A stretch of DNA of 64,000 nt. Origin: CAWEEP01 sp963808125. Its GTDB lineage: Bacteria > Chloroflexota > Dormibacteria > Aeolococcales > Aeolococcaceae. Within the stretch, counting starts at the first letter, position 1, and every line of letters starts with the position of its first letter. Below are positions 35,452 to 44,574 of the stretch, piece by piece. The position numbers and the translations under genes were made by a program. The notes beneath the pieces were generated by a model. It had not been told where the DNA came from. It was given only the letters and a program-made list of their open reading frames with translations, and did not search any database. The DNA lies in NCBI GenBank assembly GCA_963808125.1, contig CAWEEP010000011.1:1-64000 (forward strand), written 5' to 3'.

Positions 35452-37430
35452 CCGGCGCCGGAAAACGGCGCCTTCTCCTCTTCCTCGCCCCCGCGGACCA
35501 TCCGCATCGTGATCTGGTCTGCGCCACCCTGGCGTGGGTCGCGGCGGCCGAGGGCAGCCTCTTCGAGTGCTACTACGACGCGCGCCCGAGCGGCACCCAT
35601 TTCGGCGGCGGCCTGCCGCCGGACAGTGACCCCAACGAGATGCGGGGGGGCACGATCACCGGCGCCCACCACCTGGAGCAGCTCCTCCTGCTCCTCCAGC
35701 GTTTCGACTGCGAGGCTGCCTCGCTGGGACCGGCGGTGCTGGGCGACGTCATCGACTCCGCCGGTGTCCAGTTCCGATCCCGCAGCCCGGATGTGGCGGT
35801 CTTCTACGACGAGGTCCTCGCCTCCAGCGCGGCGCACGGGCCAGGGACCCTTCTGCTGGTCGGGGAGGGGCGCACTCCGGGGACCCGCCTGAGCGCTTTC
35901 GCCTTCCCGGAGATCGTCAACCGGCGCCTCCTGGCTATCGGGGACGGTGACCCCGAGGCCCTCGCCGGGCTGCGCCGCAACCTGGGGTTCGAGTCCCTCT
36001 GGCTCGCCGGTCCGCCCCCCTCTGGCGCAACCGACCTGCGACCCGAGCAGACGGCCAGCGCCGCCGAGGAGACGGCGTGGATGGCGGAGCGCTGGTCCGG
36101 TCGGGGCCGCGGGTTCATCCTCGGCGACGAGGAGCTCGTCGGCCGATGGATCCCGACCGCGGCCCGCGAGGGCTGGATGCCGATCCACGGGACGCCGCAG
36201 ACCGAGGTGATCGACCGCCTGGCGGAGCCGTTGCGCCGGACCGACGTCGTCCTCGGCCGCCAGCATCACGACAACGACTTCCTGGCCCTGTCGCGGCTGG
36301 GGGTCGCCTTCCAGGTCGTCGACCCGGGCAGACCGCCTTTCCCGGTGCTCCGCGAGGAACCGCCCCCCTGGCCTGCCCCACCTCTGCCCGACGAGCCCGA
36401 CGACGCCCAGCTTTCCCGGTGGGCCGCCGAGGGGAAGGTCCTCTCCACCCTGCTCTTCTGGACCGGCATGGCCCGGGAGCTGGAGAACCTCTATGCCCTC
36501 GCCGACGTCCTCAACCTCACGGGAATGGCGGCCGGGCTCATCCTGACAACCGAGAGCTTCGCCCACATGCCGTACCCGCCGCTGACGCTCACGCAGCACC
36601 CGCTGAGCGCCGGGGGGCTCGCGCCCCGGGTCGAGCTGCTCCTCGGCTGTGCCGGAGCCGGCGTCCTGATCGAGTCGGAAACCCCGATCGACCGCTTCGC
36701 GTTGACCCTGAAGCGGTCGGTGGACGACCTGGCCGCGCGACTGGGGGGCCGTGACCGGGTGCCGCGCGGCTGGTGGCCGCTGATGGACGCCCCTCTCGTG
36801 CCCCGGCCCTCGCACCGGCTGGCCGGTCATCCGGAGCCACCATACTTTCGCATCCGCTACCGGCCGCGGGAGCCGGAGCCGTCCGCCGCCGGCGAGGGCG
36901 GCGGACGTCCCAGCCGATCGCCCCGAGCCGTGATCGGCCGGTCCCCTCTGCGCAAGCTCTTCGAAGCCGACCGCCCCTTCACCGACTTCAGGCCGGGCCC
37001 CCCGGGCCGAGCCGCCCTCGAGGCGGTGCGGGACGCCGGGTTCGAGTACGCCTTCACGGCGTCAGCCTTCGGCGGGCCCCCCCGCGCCGTGGTGGACGTC
37101 CGGGGGATGGTGGCCCTCACCTACACCGCCGGCCGCTGGGATGGGTGGTCCCCTTTCATCACCGTCAACGACGTCTCCGACCTGGAGCGGGCGGAGCGCA
37201 GGCTGGTGCGCGCGGGCCGCCCCGGCTGGCTCGCCGGCACCATCGACACCTGCCTCTGGGCGTTCACGGGGCCGGTCTGGGAACGTGGCCGCGACCTCTT
37301 CGCCATGTGTCGCTGGATGGCCGGCGGCGGCTCGACCGGGCGCCTTGTGAACGTTACCCCTCACACGGCGGCGCGGTACGCACGGTTGCTCGCGGATCGC
37401 GGCATGGTGGACGGCCTGCCCTCGGCGTGA
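35448..37430 (+). CDS. Large protein of unknown function, 660 residues
   Basis: A long uninterrupted protein that I do not recognise. The N-terminal third (RRLLLFLAPADHPHRDLVCATLAW to TLLLVGEGRTPGTRL) looks like an alpha/beta domain. The middle has FILGDEELVGRWIPTAAREG, TDVVLGRQHHDNDF and LLGCAGAGVLIESETPIDRF. The last ~170 residues (RPFTDFRPGPPGRAALEAVRDAGFEYAFTA ... GWLAGTIDTCLWAFTGPVW ... RLVNVTPHTAARYARLLADRG) vaguely recall the C-terminal half of polysaccharide deacetylases, but the NodB TFDDG motif is absent. There is no signal peptide. It is coupled to the 146-residue gene (GTGA) and followed by a GT9 gene. Confidence 0.75.
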   Translation: MTGAGKRRLLLFLAPADHPHRDLVCATLAWVAAAEGSLFECYYDARPSGTHFGGGLPPDSDPNEMRGGTITGAHHLEQLLLLLQRFDCEAASLGPAVLGDVIDSAGVQFRSRSPDVAVFYDEVLASSAAHGPGTLLLVGEGRTPGTRLSAFAFPEIVNRRLLAIGDGDPEALAGLRRNLGFESLWLAGPPPSGATDLRPEQTASAAEETAWMAERWSGRGRGFILGDEELVGRWIPTAAREGWMPIHGTPQTEVIDRLAEPLRRTDVVLGRQHHDNDFLALSRLGVAFQVVDPGRPPFPVLREEPPPWPAPPLPDEPDDAQLSRWAAEGKVLSTLLFWTGMARELENLYALADVLNLTGMAAGLILTTESFAHMPYPPLTLTQHPLSAGGLAPRVELLLGCAGAGVLIESETPIDRFALTLKRSVDDLAARLGGRDRVPRGWWPLMDAPLVPRPSHRLAGHPEPPYFRIRYRPREPEPSAAGEGGGRPSRSPRAVIGRSPLRKLFEADRPFTDFRPGPPGRAALEAVRDAGFEYAFTASAFGGPPRAVVDVRGMVALTYTAGRWDGWSPFITVNDVSDLERAERRLVRAGRPGWLAGTIDTCLWAFTGPVWERGRDLFAMCRWMAGGGSTGRLVNVTPHTAARYARLLADRGMVDGLPSA

Positions 37431-37547
37431 CCGACCCACCTCGCCGGGGCCACCGGAGAGCGCCCGTGGGATGGCGAATGGGATGTCCCAGAAAGGGGCG
37501 CGGTCGCCCATTGGCAGCGGGACGGCGTGAGAGGGAGACTCTTCCCC

Positions 37548-38707
37548 ATGGCCGTCACGGCTGGATCAAGGGGCCCGGCGGCGGAGACGTTCCAACCACC
37601 CCCAACGGAGCATCGTCCGCCCCACCGGCGCATCCTGGTCGTCGTGTACGGCCACCTTTCCGACAGCATGGCCGCGACGCCGGCCCTCCGCAGCCTCCGC
37701 GCTGCGCTGCCCGATGCGCGGATCGAGATCCTGGCTCTGCGCTGCGCGCGTCCGGTTCTCGGCCGCTCCCCCCACGTCGATGCGGTGATGGAGTGGGACG
37801 ACTTCCACCGCAAGGGGGCGTCGATGGCCCGGGTGGAGAAGGCGGCGGTGATCGCCACCCTGGGGGCGAAGTTGCGCCATCGCCGGTACGACGCCACGCT
37901 GGTGCTGCACAACGGTACCGGGGCCATGCGCAGCTCGCCCGAGCAGTCGGCTCGCCGGTTCAGGCGGGCATCTCGTTCGGGGGTGACGGGTTCAGCCACC
38001 CGGTCAGCCCCGCGGCCGACGCGGAGTCGGCCCGGGAGGCGAACGCCCGGGTGCTCAGGGCTTTCGGGGTCGAGGAGGACGGGGGTCCGGTGGAGCTGGT
38101 CACGCTGCCCGAGGAGCGGGCCGCCGCGCGCCGGTTGGTCGGATCCGGCGACGGCCCCCTCGTCGGCATCCACGCCGGCGCCGACTGGTCCTGCCAGCAA
38201 TGGCTTCCGGAGCGGTTCGCCGCGGTCGCCTCCACACTGCAGCGGGAGGCGGGCGCCCGCGTCGTCCTGACCGGCTCGGGGAGCGAGACAGGTCTGCAGG
38301 AGGAGATGGCTCGAGGCATGGCCCAGCCTCCCGTCCTCGCCGCCGGCCGGACCTCGTTCGGTGAGCTGGTCGAGGTGATCCGGGGTCTCGACCTGCTTGT
38401 CTGCGTCAGCAGCGCCGCCTCCTCCATCGCGGACGTGACAGGGACGCCGAGCATCGTCCTGCTCGGTCCAGAGGACGGCCGCTTCACCGGGATGGCGCCG
38501 ACCGAGCACCGCCGGGTGCTCCAGCCCGGCGGTCTGCGCCTGGCGGGTAGCTGGTGCGAACTGGGCCGCTGGGGGGTCCTCTCCGGCTGCAACTCGCCCG
38601 TCTGCCGCGGTGTCGGCGGTCTGGCCGAACTGGATCCTGCCGCCGTCAGCGCCGCCGCCCTGGAGATGCTCGGCACTGCCCCGATGCGGCGCGCCCGGGC
38701 CTCCTGA
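37548..38707 (+). CDS. GT9-family (heptosyltransferase-like) glycosyltransferase, frameshifted
   Basis: GT-B fold enzyme similar to ADP-heptose transferases. The N-terminus RRILVVVYGHLSDSMAATPALRSLRAA contains the GDxxxxTPAL-like signature (here GHLSDSMAATPAL). The donor domain has PLVGIHAGADWSCQQWLPERF, RVVLTGSGSETGLQEEM, VCVSSAASSIADVTGTPSIVLLGPED and ends after GCNSPVCRGV. The frame shifts near 37930-37950. The ATG at 37548 is preceded by AGGGAGA; GTG 37527 is an alternative. Last gene of the operon starting at 32887. The sugar is uncertain because heptose genes are not visible nearby. Confidence 0.78.
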
Positions 38708-38779
38708 GCTCGGCGCCTGCGGCACGCCCACCCCAGCAGCGCCGCCTCCAGTCCACACCGCGCTGCCCTGGGGGGAGGT

Positions 38780-39406
38780 TCAGAGCGAGGGGACGGTCTG
38801 GAGGACGAGATTGGCCATCCGCCGGTGACCGGTGTCGTTCGGGTGCATCGTGTCGGCCACGCCGAAGGGCGTGCGGCGCCCCGCCGGGCCCCGCGCGGTC
38901 GCGTCCTCGTACACGGCGGAGAGGGCCACGAAGCTCCCGCCCCGTCGCAGACAGGAGCCGGAAATCACGGCGTCGTACTCGGCCACGACGCCCCCGGCCT
39001 GGCTGCGGCCCTGCGCCGGTCCCCAGACGCCCAGGCTGACGAGGGCGGCCCCCGGGCCCATGACGCGGTCCAGAAGCCGCCCGTATGCCTCGCCGAACCG
39101 CTCTGTGGGGGTGGGCCGCCAGACGCCACCAGGCCGGTAGCCAAGCCAGTCGTTGGTCCCCAGCTCGACCACGACCAGCCGCCGCCCCAAGGAGAGAGGG
39201 ACCTCGAGGAGGTCGTCGAGGCGGCCACCCGAGATGGCATGGACCGAGACGGTGAAATGGCCGGCGGAGAGCGCGCGTGTCAACCGGGCGGCGTAGGTGC
39301 GATCGAGCTGGGAGGCGTGCTCGCCGACGGTGAGGCTGTCGCCCACCAGCACGACGTCGGCGGCGCCCGGCTCGGCGACCGCCCGCCGGCGTCCGGGCGT
39401 CCTCAG
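38780..39406 (-). CDS. SGNH/GDSL-type hydrolase, probable CTG start
   Basis: A 208-residue esterase-like protein. Block I is DVVLVGDSLTVGEHAS (Ser nucleophile), block II VHAISGGRLDDLLEVP, block III VVVELGTNDWLGYRP and block V VADTMHPNDTGHRRMANLVL with the catalytic Asp-His pair. The frame opens at 39550 but overlaps the sugar-transferase gene; no ATG, GTG or TTG lies before block I except a GTG inside the first strand. A CTG at 39406 overlaps the upstream TGA as CTGA, exactly the geometry of other junctions here, so CTG is the probable start. It may deacetylate the glycan, opposite to the O-acetyltransferases of the locus. Confidence 0.75.
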   Translation of the reverse strand: MRTPGRRRAVAEPGAADVVLVGDSLTVGEHASQLDRTYAARLTRALSAGHFTVSVHAISGGRLDDLLEVPLSLGRRLVVVELGTNDWLGYRPGGVWRPTPTERFGEAYGRLLDRVMGPGAALVSLGVWGPAQGRSQAGGVVAEYDAVISGSCLRRGGSFVALSAVYEDATARGPAGRRTPFGVADTMHPNDTGHRRMANLVLQTVPSL

Positions 39407-40923
39407 TAGGCCCCCCGGCCCGAAACCACGGCGCGGACCGTCTTCCACAGCACCGCGGCGTCGAGGAGAACCGACCAGTTCTCCACGTACTCGAGATCGA
39501 GGCGCACCGTCTCGTCCCAGGAGAGGTCGGAGCGACCGCTCACCTGCCACAGTCCGGTGATCCCGGGCCTGACGAGGAGACGCCGCCGGCGCAGGTCGCC
39601 GGGGTAGCGATCGACCTCGCTGGCCAGCGGCGGTCGCGGTCCGATCATGGACATCGTGCCGTTGAGGACGTTCCAGAGCTGCGGCAGCTCGTCCAGCGAG
39701 TAGCGGCGGAGGAAGCGGCCCACCGGGGTGACGCGCGGATCGCGACGGATCTTGAAGAGCACGCCGTCGTGCTCGTTGAGCTCGGCGATGGTCGCCAGGT
39801 CGCGGTCGGCTCCCTCACACATGGTGCGGAACTTGAGGAGGGTGAACTCCTTGCCGTTCAGCCCGACGCGAGACTGGCGGAACAGTGCCGGGCCGGGGCT
39901 CCCGAGGCGGACGGCGAGCGCGATGACGGCGAGCAGCGGGCTGAGGACGATGCAGAGCACGCCGGCGACGAGCCGGTCGAGGGTTGCCTTGACGAACCAG
40001 GCTCCTCCGTGGAATCCCGCCTCCCGGACGTCGAGCAGCGGAAGCCCGCCGATGGGACGGATGACCAGCCTCGGGCCGGCCAGCTCGGTCACCCCGGGGG
40101 CGATGAGGAGGCGGATGCCGGTGCCCTCAAGGTCCCAGGAGAGGCGGCGCAGCTCGGCTCCGGTGAGAACGCTGGAGCCGGTGACGACGACAGTGTCGGC
40201 GGACGACTTGCGCGCCAACTCGAGGATCTCGGCGACCAGGCTCGGGTGCGCCGGCGGGGACGCACCCATCGCACCGTCGGTGGTCTCGGCGACGCAGGCT
40301 CCGACAACTCGCAGGCCGGCATGGGGGAGGCGGCCGATGTGGGCGACCAGCCCCCGGATCTCGTCGGCGGAGCCAATCACCACCGCACGGTGGATCGAAC
40401 CGCCGACGCGGAGGCGGCGGCGGAGCATCACCCGGCCGGTGAGGTGCGCGGTCAGGCTCAGGGCGACCATGGATGACACCCCCACCCCGGCCACCTCTCG
40501 CGAGACATCGCTGTGCGTGAGGTACGAGATGAAGACGAGCATGGCCAGCATCCAAAGCCCAGCGTTGGCGATCCGGCCGAACTCGGCGGCGCCGCTGCCC
40601 ATGCGGTGATCCTCATAGGTGCCCATGAGGGTCAGCATTGCCGGCCAGGCCAGTGGGGCGGCGACGACCAGGACCACGTAGAGGAGGCTGGGCCCCAGAG
40701 GCTGGGTGACGCCGTAACGGCCCACAACGGCCACCAAGGCGGCGGCCATCCCGGCGACGGCGTCGGCGGCGAGAAGCGCAAGGTGCCAGGCCGCGGTCGA
40801 GATCTGCTTGCCATCGCTCGCGGAGTTCGAGATCGACGACACCACGCTGAGCCGCAGTGGACGGGGTCGGAGCGGGATCGCGACTCCGGTCAGGGTCACC
40901 TCGTCGTTGATCACATCCCCCAT
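39403..40923 (-). CDS. Polyprenyl-phosphate sugar-1-phosphate transferase (WbaP/WcaJ-like)
   Basis: Initiating enzyme that moves a sugar-1-phosphate from a nucleotide sugar to undecaprenyl phosphate. It has four N-terminal helices (from ALLAADAVAGMAAALVAVVGR), a CoA-binding-like domain (AVVIGSADEIRGLVAHIG), a fifth helix (LVAGVLCIVLSPLLAVIALAV), then the catalytic bacterial-transferase domain with FTLLKFRTMCEGAD, LFKIRRDPRVTPVGRFLRRY, SLDELPQLWNVLNG, SMIGPRPPLASEVDRY and RPGITGLWQVSGRSDL. The ATG at 40923 is chosen; GTG 40935 is an alternative. It lies 97 bases after the acyltransferase gene and shares a stop-start overlap with the hydrolase. Confidence 0.9.
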   Translation of the reverse strand: MGDVINDEVTLTGVAIPLRPRPLRLSVVSSISNSASDGKQISTAAWHLALLAADAVAGMAAALVAVVGRYGVTQPLGPSLLYVVLVVAAPLAWPAMLTLMGTYEDHRMGSGAAEFGRIANAGLWMLAMLVFISYLTHSDVSREVAGVGVSSMVALSLTAHLTGRVMLRRRLRVGGSIHRAVVIGSADEIRGLVAHIGRLPHAGLRVVGACVAETTDGAMGASPPAHPSLVAEILELARKSSADTVVVTGSSVLTGAELRRLSWDLEGTGIRLLIAPGVTELAGPRLVIRPIGGLPLLDVREAGFHGGAWFVKATLDRLVAGVLCIVLSPLLAVIALAVRLGSPGPALFRQSRVGLNGKEFTLLKFRTMCEGADRDLATIAELNEHDGVLFKIRRDPRVTPVGRFLRRYSLDELPQLWNVLNGTMSMIGPRPPLASEVDRYPGDLRRRRLLVRPGITGLWQVSGRSDLSWDETVRLDLEYVENWSVLLDAAVLWKTVRAVVSGRGAY

Positions 40924-41020
40924 CGTGATGGCCACCGTTTCGTGACGCGATGGGAACTTGCCGCGGCGGTCTGGGCGATTGTCCCCACCGACCCGGGCGC
41001 GGCCCACCGTCCGGGCTGCG

Positions 41021-42244
41021 TCAGGCGGCGTCGCGGCCCCGAGCCACCCCGCCACCGCGATGCAGGAGGCGGAGCGGTGCCAGCAGCAGCGCCTCGGCGC
41101 TTCCTGGCTCCGGCGCGCCCGAGGACCGCAGGGTGCGCCGCTCGACGGTGACGAAGAGGAGCCAGGCCACGGCGAGGATGGCGGGGACGAGCAGGACGAT
41201 CTCGGCGAAGACGAGGCGAGGCGAGGCGCCGGTTCTGCGCAACACCGACGCCAGGATCACGACGATCGGCTGGTGCACCAGGTAGATGCTGTACGACATG
41301 ACCCCCAGGGCGACGAGCGGGCGCCAGGAGAAGATGCGACCGATGAGGTTGCCGCGCGCCAGCACGATGCAGAGGAGGAGGAAGAAGACGGCTCCGAAGA
41401 GGATGTGCTCCAGCGAGCTGCCGACGGAAAGGACCGCCAGGGGAACCAACAGCAGGAGGCCCCATCCCAGCCGTGAGACGCGGTGGATCTGACCGCTGGC
41501 GTAGAGGCGGGCGGCGACCATGCCGAAGGCGAACTCCGCCCAGCGTCCGGGCAGAAGGTTGGGCAACACGGCGGTGGCCATCAGGGAGTTCGCGGCGACG
41601 GCGTGGCCGTCGAGGGCGATCTGCAGACAAAGGCGGTAGGCGACGTTGACGGCCACCACGGCGACCACGACGCGGGTCAGGCCGAAGCGGCGGACGCCGA
41701 AGACGAGCAGGGGAAGTCCGAGGTACAGCTGCCATTCAAGGGCCAGCGACCAGTACGCGCCGTTGAGGGCGTAGAAGGTGCTCGGGAAGAGCGAGTGGAG
41801 CATGGTCAGGTGGGTGACCGCCTGCACAACGAGTTCGGGCCCGCTGTAGCGCGCCAGCCCGAGATGGCCGGCGGCGAGGGCGGTGACGGCCAGCACCGCG
41901 GCGAGGGACACGTAGTAGGCGGGCAGAAGCCTTGTGGCCCGGCGCCGGAAGAACCGGCCGGCGCGGAGACGGCCGCCGCCTCGAACCACGGGAAGGTAAA
42001 GGCAGAAGCCGCTCAGGACGAGGAAGAGGCTGACACCGGTGGATCCGCTGTGGACGATCAGATCGAGGGGTCCCAGGCGCGCACCGCTGAACGCCCGGAT
42101 GTGGAAGGCGACCACCCAGAGCGCGGCGAGAGCCCGAAGTCCGTCCACGCCGCTGAGCCGCGCCAGTTTCGGAGTGGGAGTCGCGACCTCTTCCACCCCT
42201 GGGCCCGGATCGACGACGTCGACCGGTTGCTCCGCGACGCTCAC
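41021..42244 (-). CDS. Acyltransferase-3 family (OafA-like) membrane protein
   Basis: A 407-residue integral membrane acyltransferase with about ten helices. The conserved N-terminus is RLSGVDGLRALAALWVVAFHI, where the R-x10-H arrangement marks the family, followed by GVSLFLVLSGFCLYLPVV and RRRATRLLPAYYVSL. Further motifs are WSLALEWQLYLGLPLLVF and SYSIYLVHQPIVVIL. It would O-acetylate or acylate the lipid-linked or surface polysaccharide. The GTG at 42244 overlaps the TGA of the fusion glycosyltransferase (GTGA). Confidence 0.9.
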   Translation of the reverse strand: MSVAEQPVDVVDPGPGVEEVATPTPKLARLSGVDGLRALAALWVVAFHIRAFSGARLGPLDLIVHSGSTGVSLFLVLSGFCLYLPVVRGGGRLRAGRFFRRRATRLLPAYYVSLAAVLAVTALAAGHLGLARYSGPELVVQAVTHLTMLHSLFPSTFYALNGAYWSLALEWQLYLGLPLLVFGVRRFGLTRVVVAVVAVNVAYRLCLQIALDGHAVAANSLMATAVLPNLLPGRWAEFAFGMVAARLYASGQIHRVSRLGWGLLLLVPLAVLSVGSSLEHILFGAVFFLLLCIVLARGNLIGRIFSWRPLVALGVMSYSIYLVHQPIVVILASVLRRTGASPRLVFAEIVLLVPAILAVAWLLFVTVERRTLRSSGAPEPGSAEALLLAPLRLLHRGGGVARGRDAA

Positions 42245-44349
42245 GGGACCGCCGTCCCGGCGCCGGTCTCCAATTGGACCTCGTCCGCGCCGGGGGCGGA
42301 GACCGGCGCGGGTGTCCCGCCGGTGAGGCGCTTCCACGCCGCCAGCGGCATCAGCACCCCCACCAGCCAGAGGGCGCAGGTCGCGTAGCGCGACGCCAGG
42401 CGGCGCGGCTCCTGGAGCAGGCGGTAGAGCCACTCCAGACCGCCGCGGCGCGCCCATCCCGGCGCCCGGTTCAACCGGCCGGCGATGAGGTCGAAGCTGC
42501 CGCCCACGCCGATGGCCACGGAGACGGGTAGCCGGTGGCGATTCGCCGCGATCCACAGATCCTGCTTGGGGTGCCCGAAGCCGACGAGGAGGATGTCCGC
42601 CCCGGCTTCGCGGATCCGGGCGACGATCTCGTCGTCGGGCATCTGGCTCAGGCTCGCCAGTGGGGGTTCCAGCGTGCCGGTGACGCGGAGTCGGGGATGG
42701 CGGCGGCTCAGCTCCGCGGCAGCCGCAAGGGTCACGCCGTCACGCCCACCGAGGAGGAAGAGGCGGGCGCCGCTCCACTCCGCATGGGCGGCGATGGAGG
42801 GGACGAGGTCCGAGCCGGTTACACGCTCGGGGAGGCGGTGACCGAGGAGACGTGACAGCCAGAGGACTGGTGCGCCATCGGCGACGTTGAGCTCCGCCCC
42901 GGACAGGATCCGGGCCACCTCCGGCCGGCGCCAGGCTGTGACCAGGAACTGGAGGTTGACCGTGCACACCTGGCAGAACGCGCCTGATCCCACCGCCGCC
43001 AGCACCCGGTCGACGGCCTCCTCGTGGCCGACGGCATCGACCGGAACGCCCAGGACGTCCACCCGCCCACGCACCGGCCGGCGGGCGCGCGAGCGTGCTG
43101 TGGCGGCTGATGGCTGCGCGGTCGCCTGCCCGGCCCGGCGGCGGGCTTCCTCAGGGCGCTCGGTCCGCTCCCACCGGTCGGCGCCGGAGCCGCCGAGCAT
43201 GCGCCGGTAGGTGCCGAGCTTGGCGATGAGGAAGCGGGGAGACGAGAGGAGGGCTCGGTACGCGGAGGACGGAGCCCGCGCCGCTCGAAGGCCGATGACG
43301 ACGTAGGCGACGACCAGCACGGCGGCCGCCACCCAGGGGATGGCCGACCAAAGGGCGACGGCTCCGGTCAGCCCGGCGGCGATGCTGACACCGCCGCCGA
43401 GCACGATGACCATGGCCATGAGGCCGAGCGGTGGGACGGCGAGGTCGAGCATGGCGTCCAGGAGGGACCACCGCCCGTGCAGGAACACTGCCGCGAGCAG
43501 GCGCGGCATACGAGTTCGCAGCACGTGGACGCGGCCGCCCTCCCAGCGCATCCGCTGCGTGGCACCGGCGCTGCCGAGGGCGGACGCGGGGCCGCTGACC
43601 AGGGCTTCGGGGGCGAAGGTGGGACGCACTCCGGCAAGGCGCAGGTCGACGGAGTACTCCAGGTCCTCGGCGCCGGTGAAGGCATTCCAGGGAAGGCGCC
43701 GGAGCAATGAGCTGCGGAACAGCATCCCGTTGCCGACCAGGTTGCAGGGCATCCCCAACGCATCTCGCCCGGCAAAGCGGACGCGGTGGAAGAGCAGGAA
43801 GGCCGCCTGCCGCAGCGCGGTCCCGCGGTTGGTGCCGTCATCGAGGACCAGGTACTCGCCCTGGACGGCCTCGGCGCCGCGCGCCATGGCGGCCTCCAGT
43901 CCGGCGATCAGCCCCGGGGCGGCCACGGAGTTGGCGTCGACGACGACGACGCCGTCGACAGGTTGGGGCTCGGCGAGAAGGCGGTCCATCGCCCACCTGA
44001 GAGCGCGTCCCTTGCCGGGCAGATCCGGCTCGTCACGGATCAGCACCTCCGCCCCCTCGCTCCGAGCGACGAGAGCCGTGTCGTCGGCGCAGTTGTCGGC
44101 CACAACCACGACGCGGTACAGGCCGCGGGGGTAGCTCTGTGTCCGCAGCGAGGCGAGACAGCGGGGAAGCAGCTCCGCCTCGTCGTGCGCCGGGATGAGG
44201 ACGGCGAGCCGGCTGGCGCCCTCGGGGTCGGCGCGGAGCCCGCGACGGCGCAGCGCGGCGGCGGCCACGCCGAACAGATAGAGGGCGGCAAGGGCTAGTC
44301 CAGCGCCCCCCACCGCCAGCAGCAGCGATGCCACCGCCCGGACGTTCAC
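42241..44349 (-). CDS. Fusion of a processive-type GT2 synthase and a WecG/TagA/CpsF (GT26) transferase
   Basis: A 702-residue protein with an N-terminal helix (SLLLAVGGAGLALAALYLFGV), a GT2 domain (LIPAHDEAELLPRCLASL, VVVADNCADD, VVVVDANS, EDLEYSVDLRLAG, and QRMRWEGGR, the QxxRW motif of polymerising synthases) and two to four helices (LGLMAMVIVLGGGVSIAAG; AAAVLVVAYVVIGL). After an Ala/Arg-rich linker the GT26 domain starts at RVDVLGVPVDAVGHEEAVD and contains CTVNLQFLVTA, ELNVADGAPVLWLSRLLG, LFLLGGRDGVTLAAA and DILLVGFGHPKQDLWI. The GTG at 44349 has GGGAG upstream. Both enzyme types can act at early steps of glycan assembly; one chain could do two consecutive transfers. Confidence 0.83.
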   Translation of the reverse strand: MNVRAVASLLLAVGGAGLALAALYLFGVAAAALRRRGLRADPEGASRLAVLIPAHDEAELLPRCLASLRTQSYPRGLYRVVVVADNCADDTALVARSEGAEVLIRDEPDLPGKGRALRWAMDRLLAEPQPVDGVVVVDANSVAAPGLIAGLEAAMARGAEAVQGEYLVLDDGTNRGTALRQAAFLLFHRVRFAGRDALGMPCNLVGNGMLFRSSLLRRLPWNAFTGAEDLEYSVDLRLAGVRPTFAPEALVSGPASALGSAGATQRMRWEGGRVHVLRTRMPRLLAAVFLHGRWSLLDAMLDLAVPPLGLMAMVIVLGGGVSIAAGLTGAVALWSAIPWVAAAVLVVAYVVIGLRAARAPSSAYRALLSSPRFLIAKLGTYRRMLGGSGADRWERTERPEEARRRAGQATAQPSAATARSRARRPVRGRVDVLGVPVDAVGHEEAVDRVLAAVGSGAFCQVCTVNLQFLVTAWRRPEVARILSGAELNVADGAPVLWLSRLLGHRLPERVTGSDLVPSIAAHAEWSGARLFLLGGRDGVTLAAAAELSRRHPRLRVTGTLEPPLASLSQMPDDEIVARIREAGADILLVGFGHPKQDLWIAANRHRLPVSVAIGVGGSFDLIAGRLNRAPGWARRGGLEWLYRLLQEPRRLASRYATCALWLVGVLMPLAAWKRLTGGTPAPVSAPGADEVQLETGAGTAVP

Positions 44350-44574
44350 GCGAAGGTCTCCCGGAGACTTCCCCGCGCCGAGCCTATGGGGAGATGCCGA
44401 TTCGGGGAATGGGCCATCGTGCGGACCCGGGTCAGAGAACCCCAGGGGCTCCCGGCGTGTCCTCCACCGTGCGGGACTTCCGCCCAGGTGCGGGCCACCG
44501 CCCCCCGGACCGTGAACGGCCGGGGGGCGGGTCGGCGGGCGCACCGGCCGAGCCGAGCCCGATGTGGAGGCTGA

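Noticed and set aside
33999..36830. A 943-residue open frame on the minus strand
   Set aside because: It is antisense to the GT2 and the 660-residue genes, has no domain and is rich in Arg/Gly/Pro, as expected of a shadow frame in GC-rich DNA.
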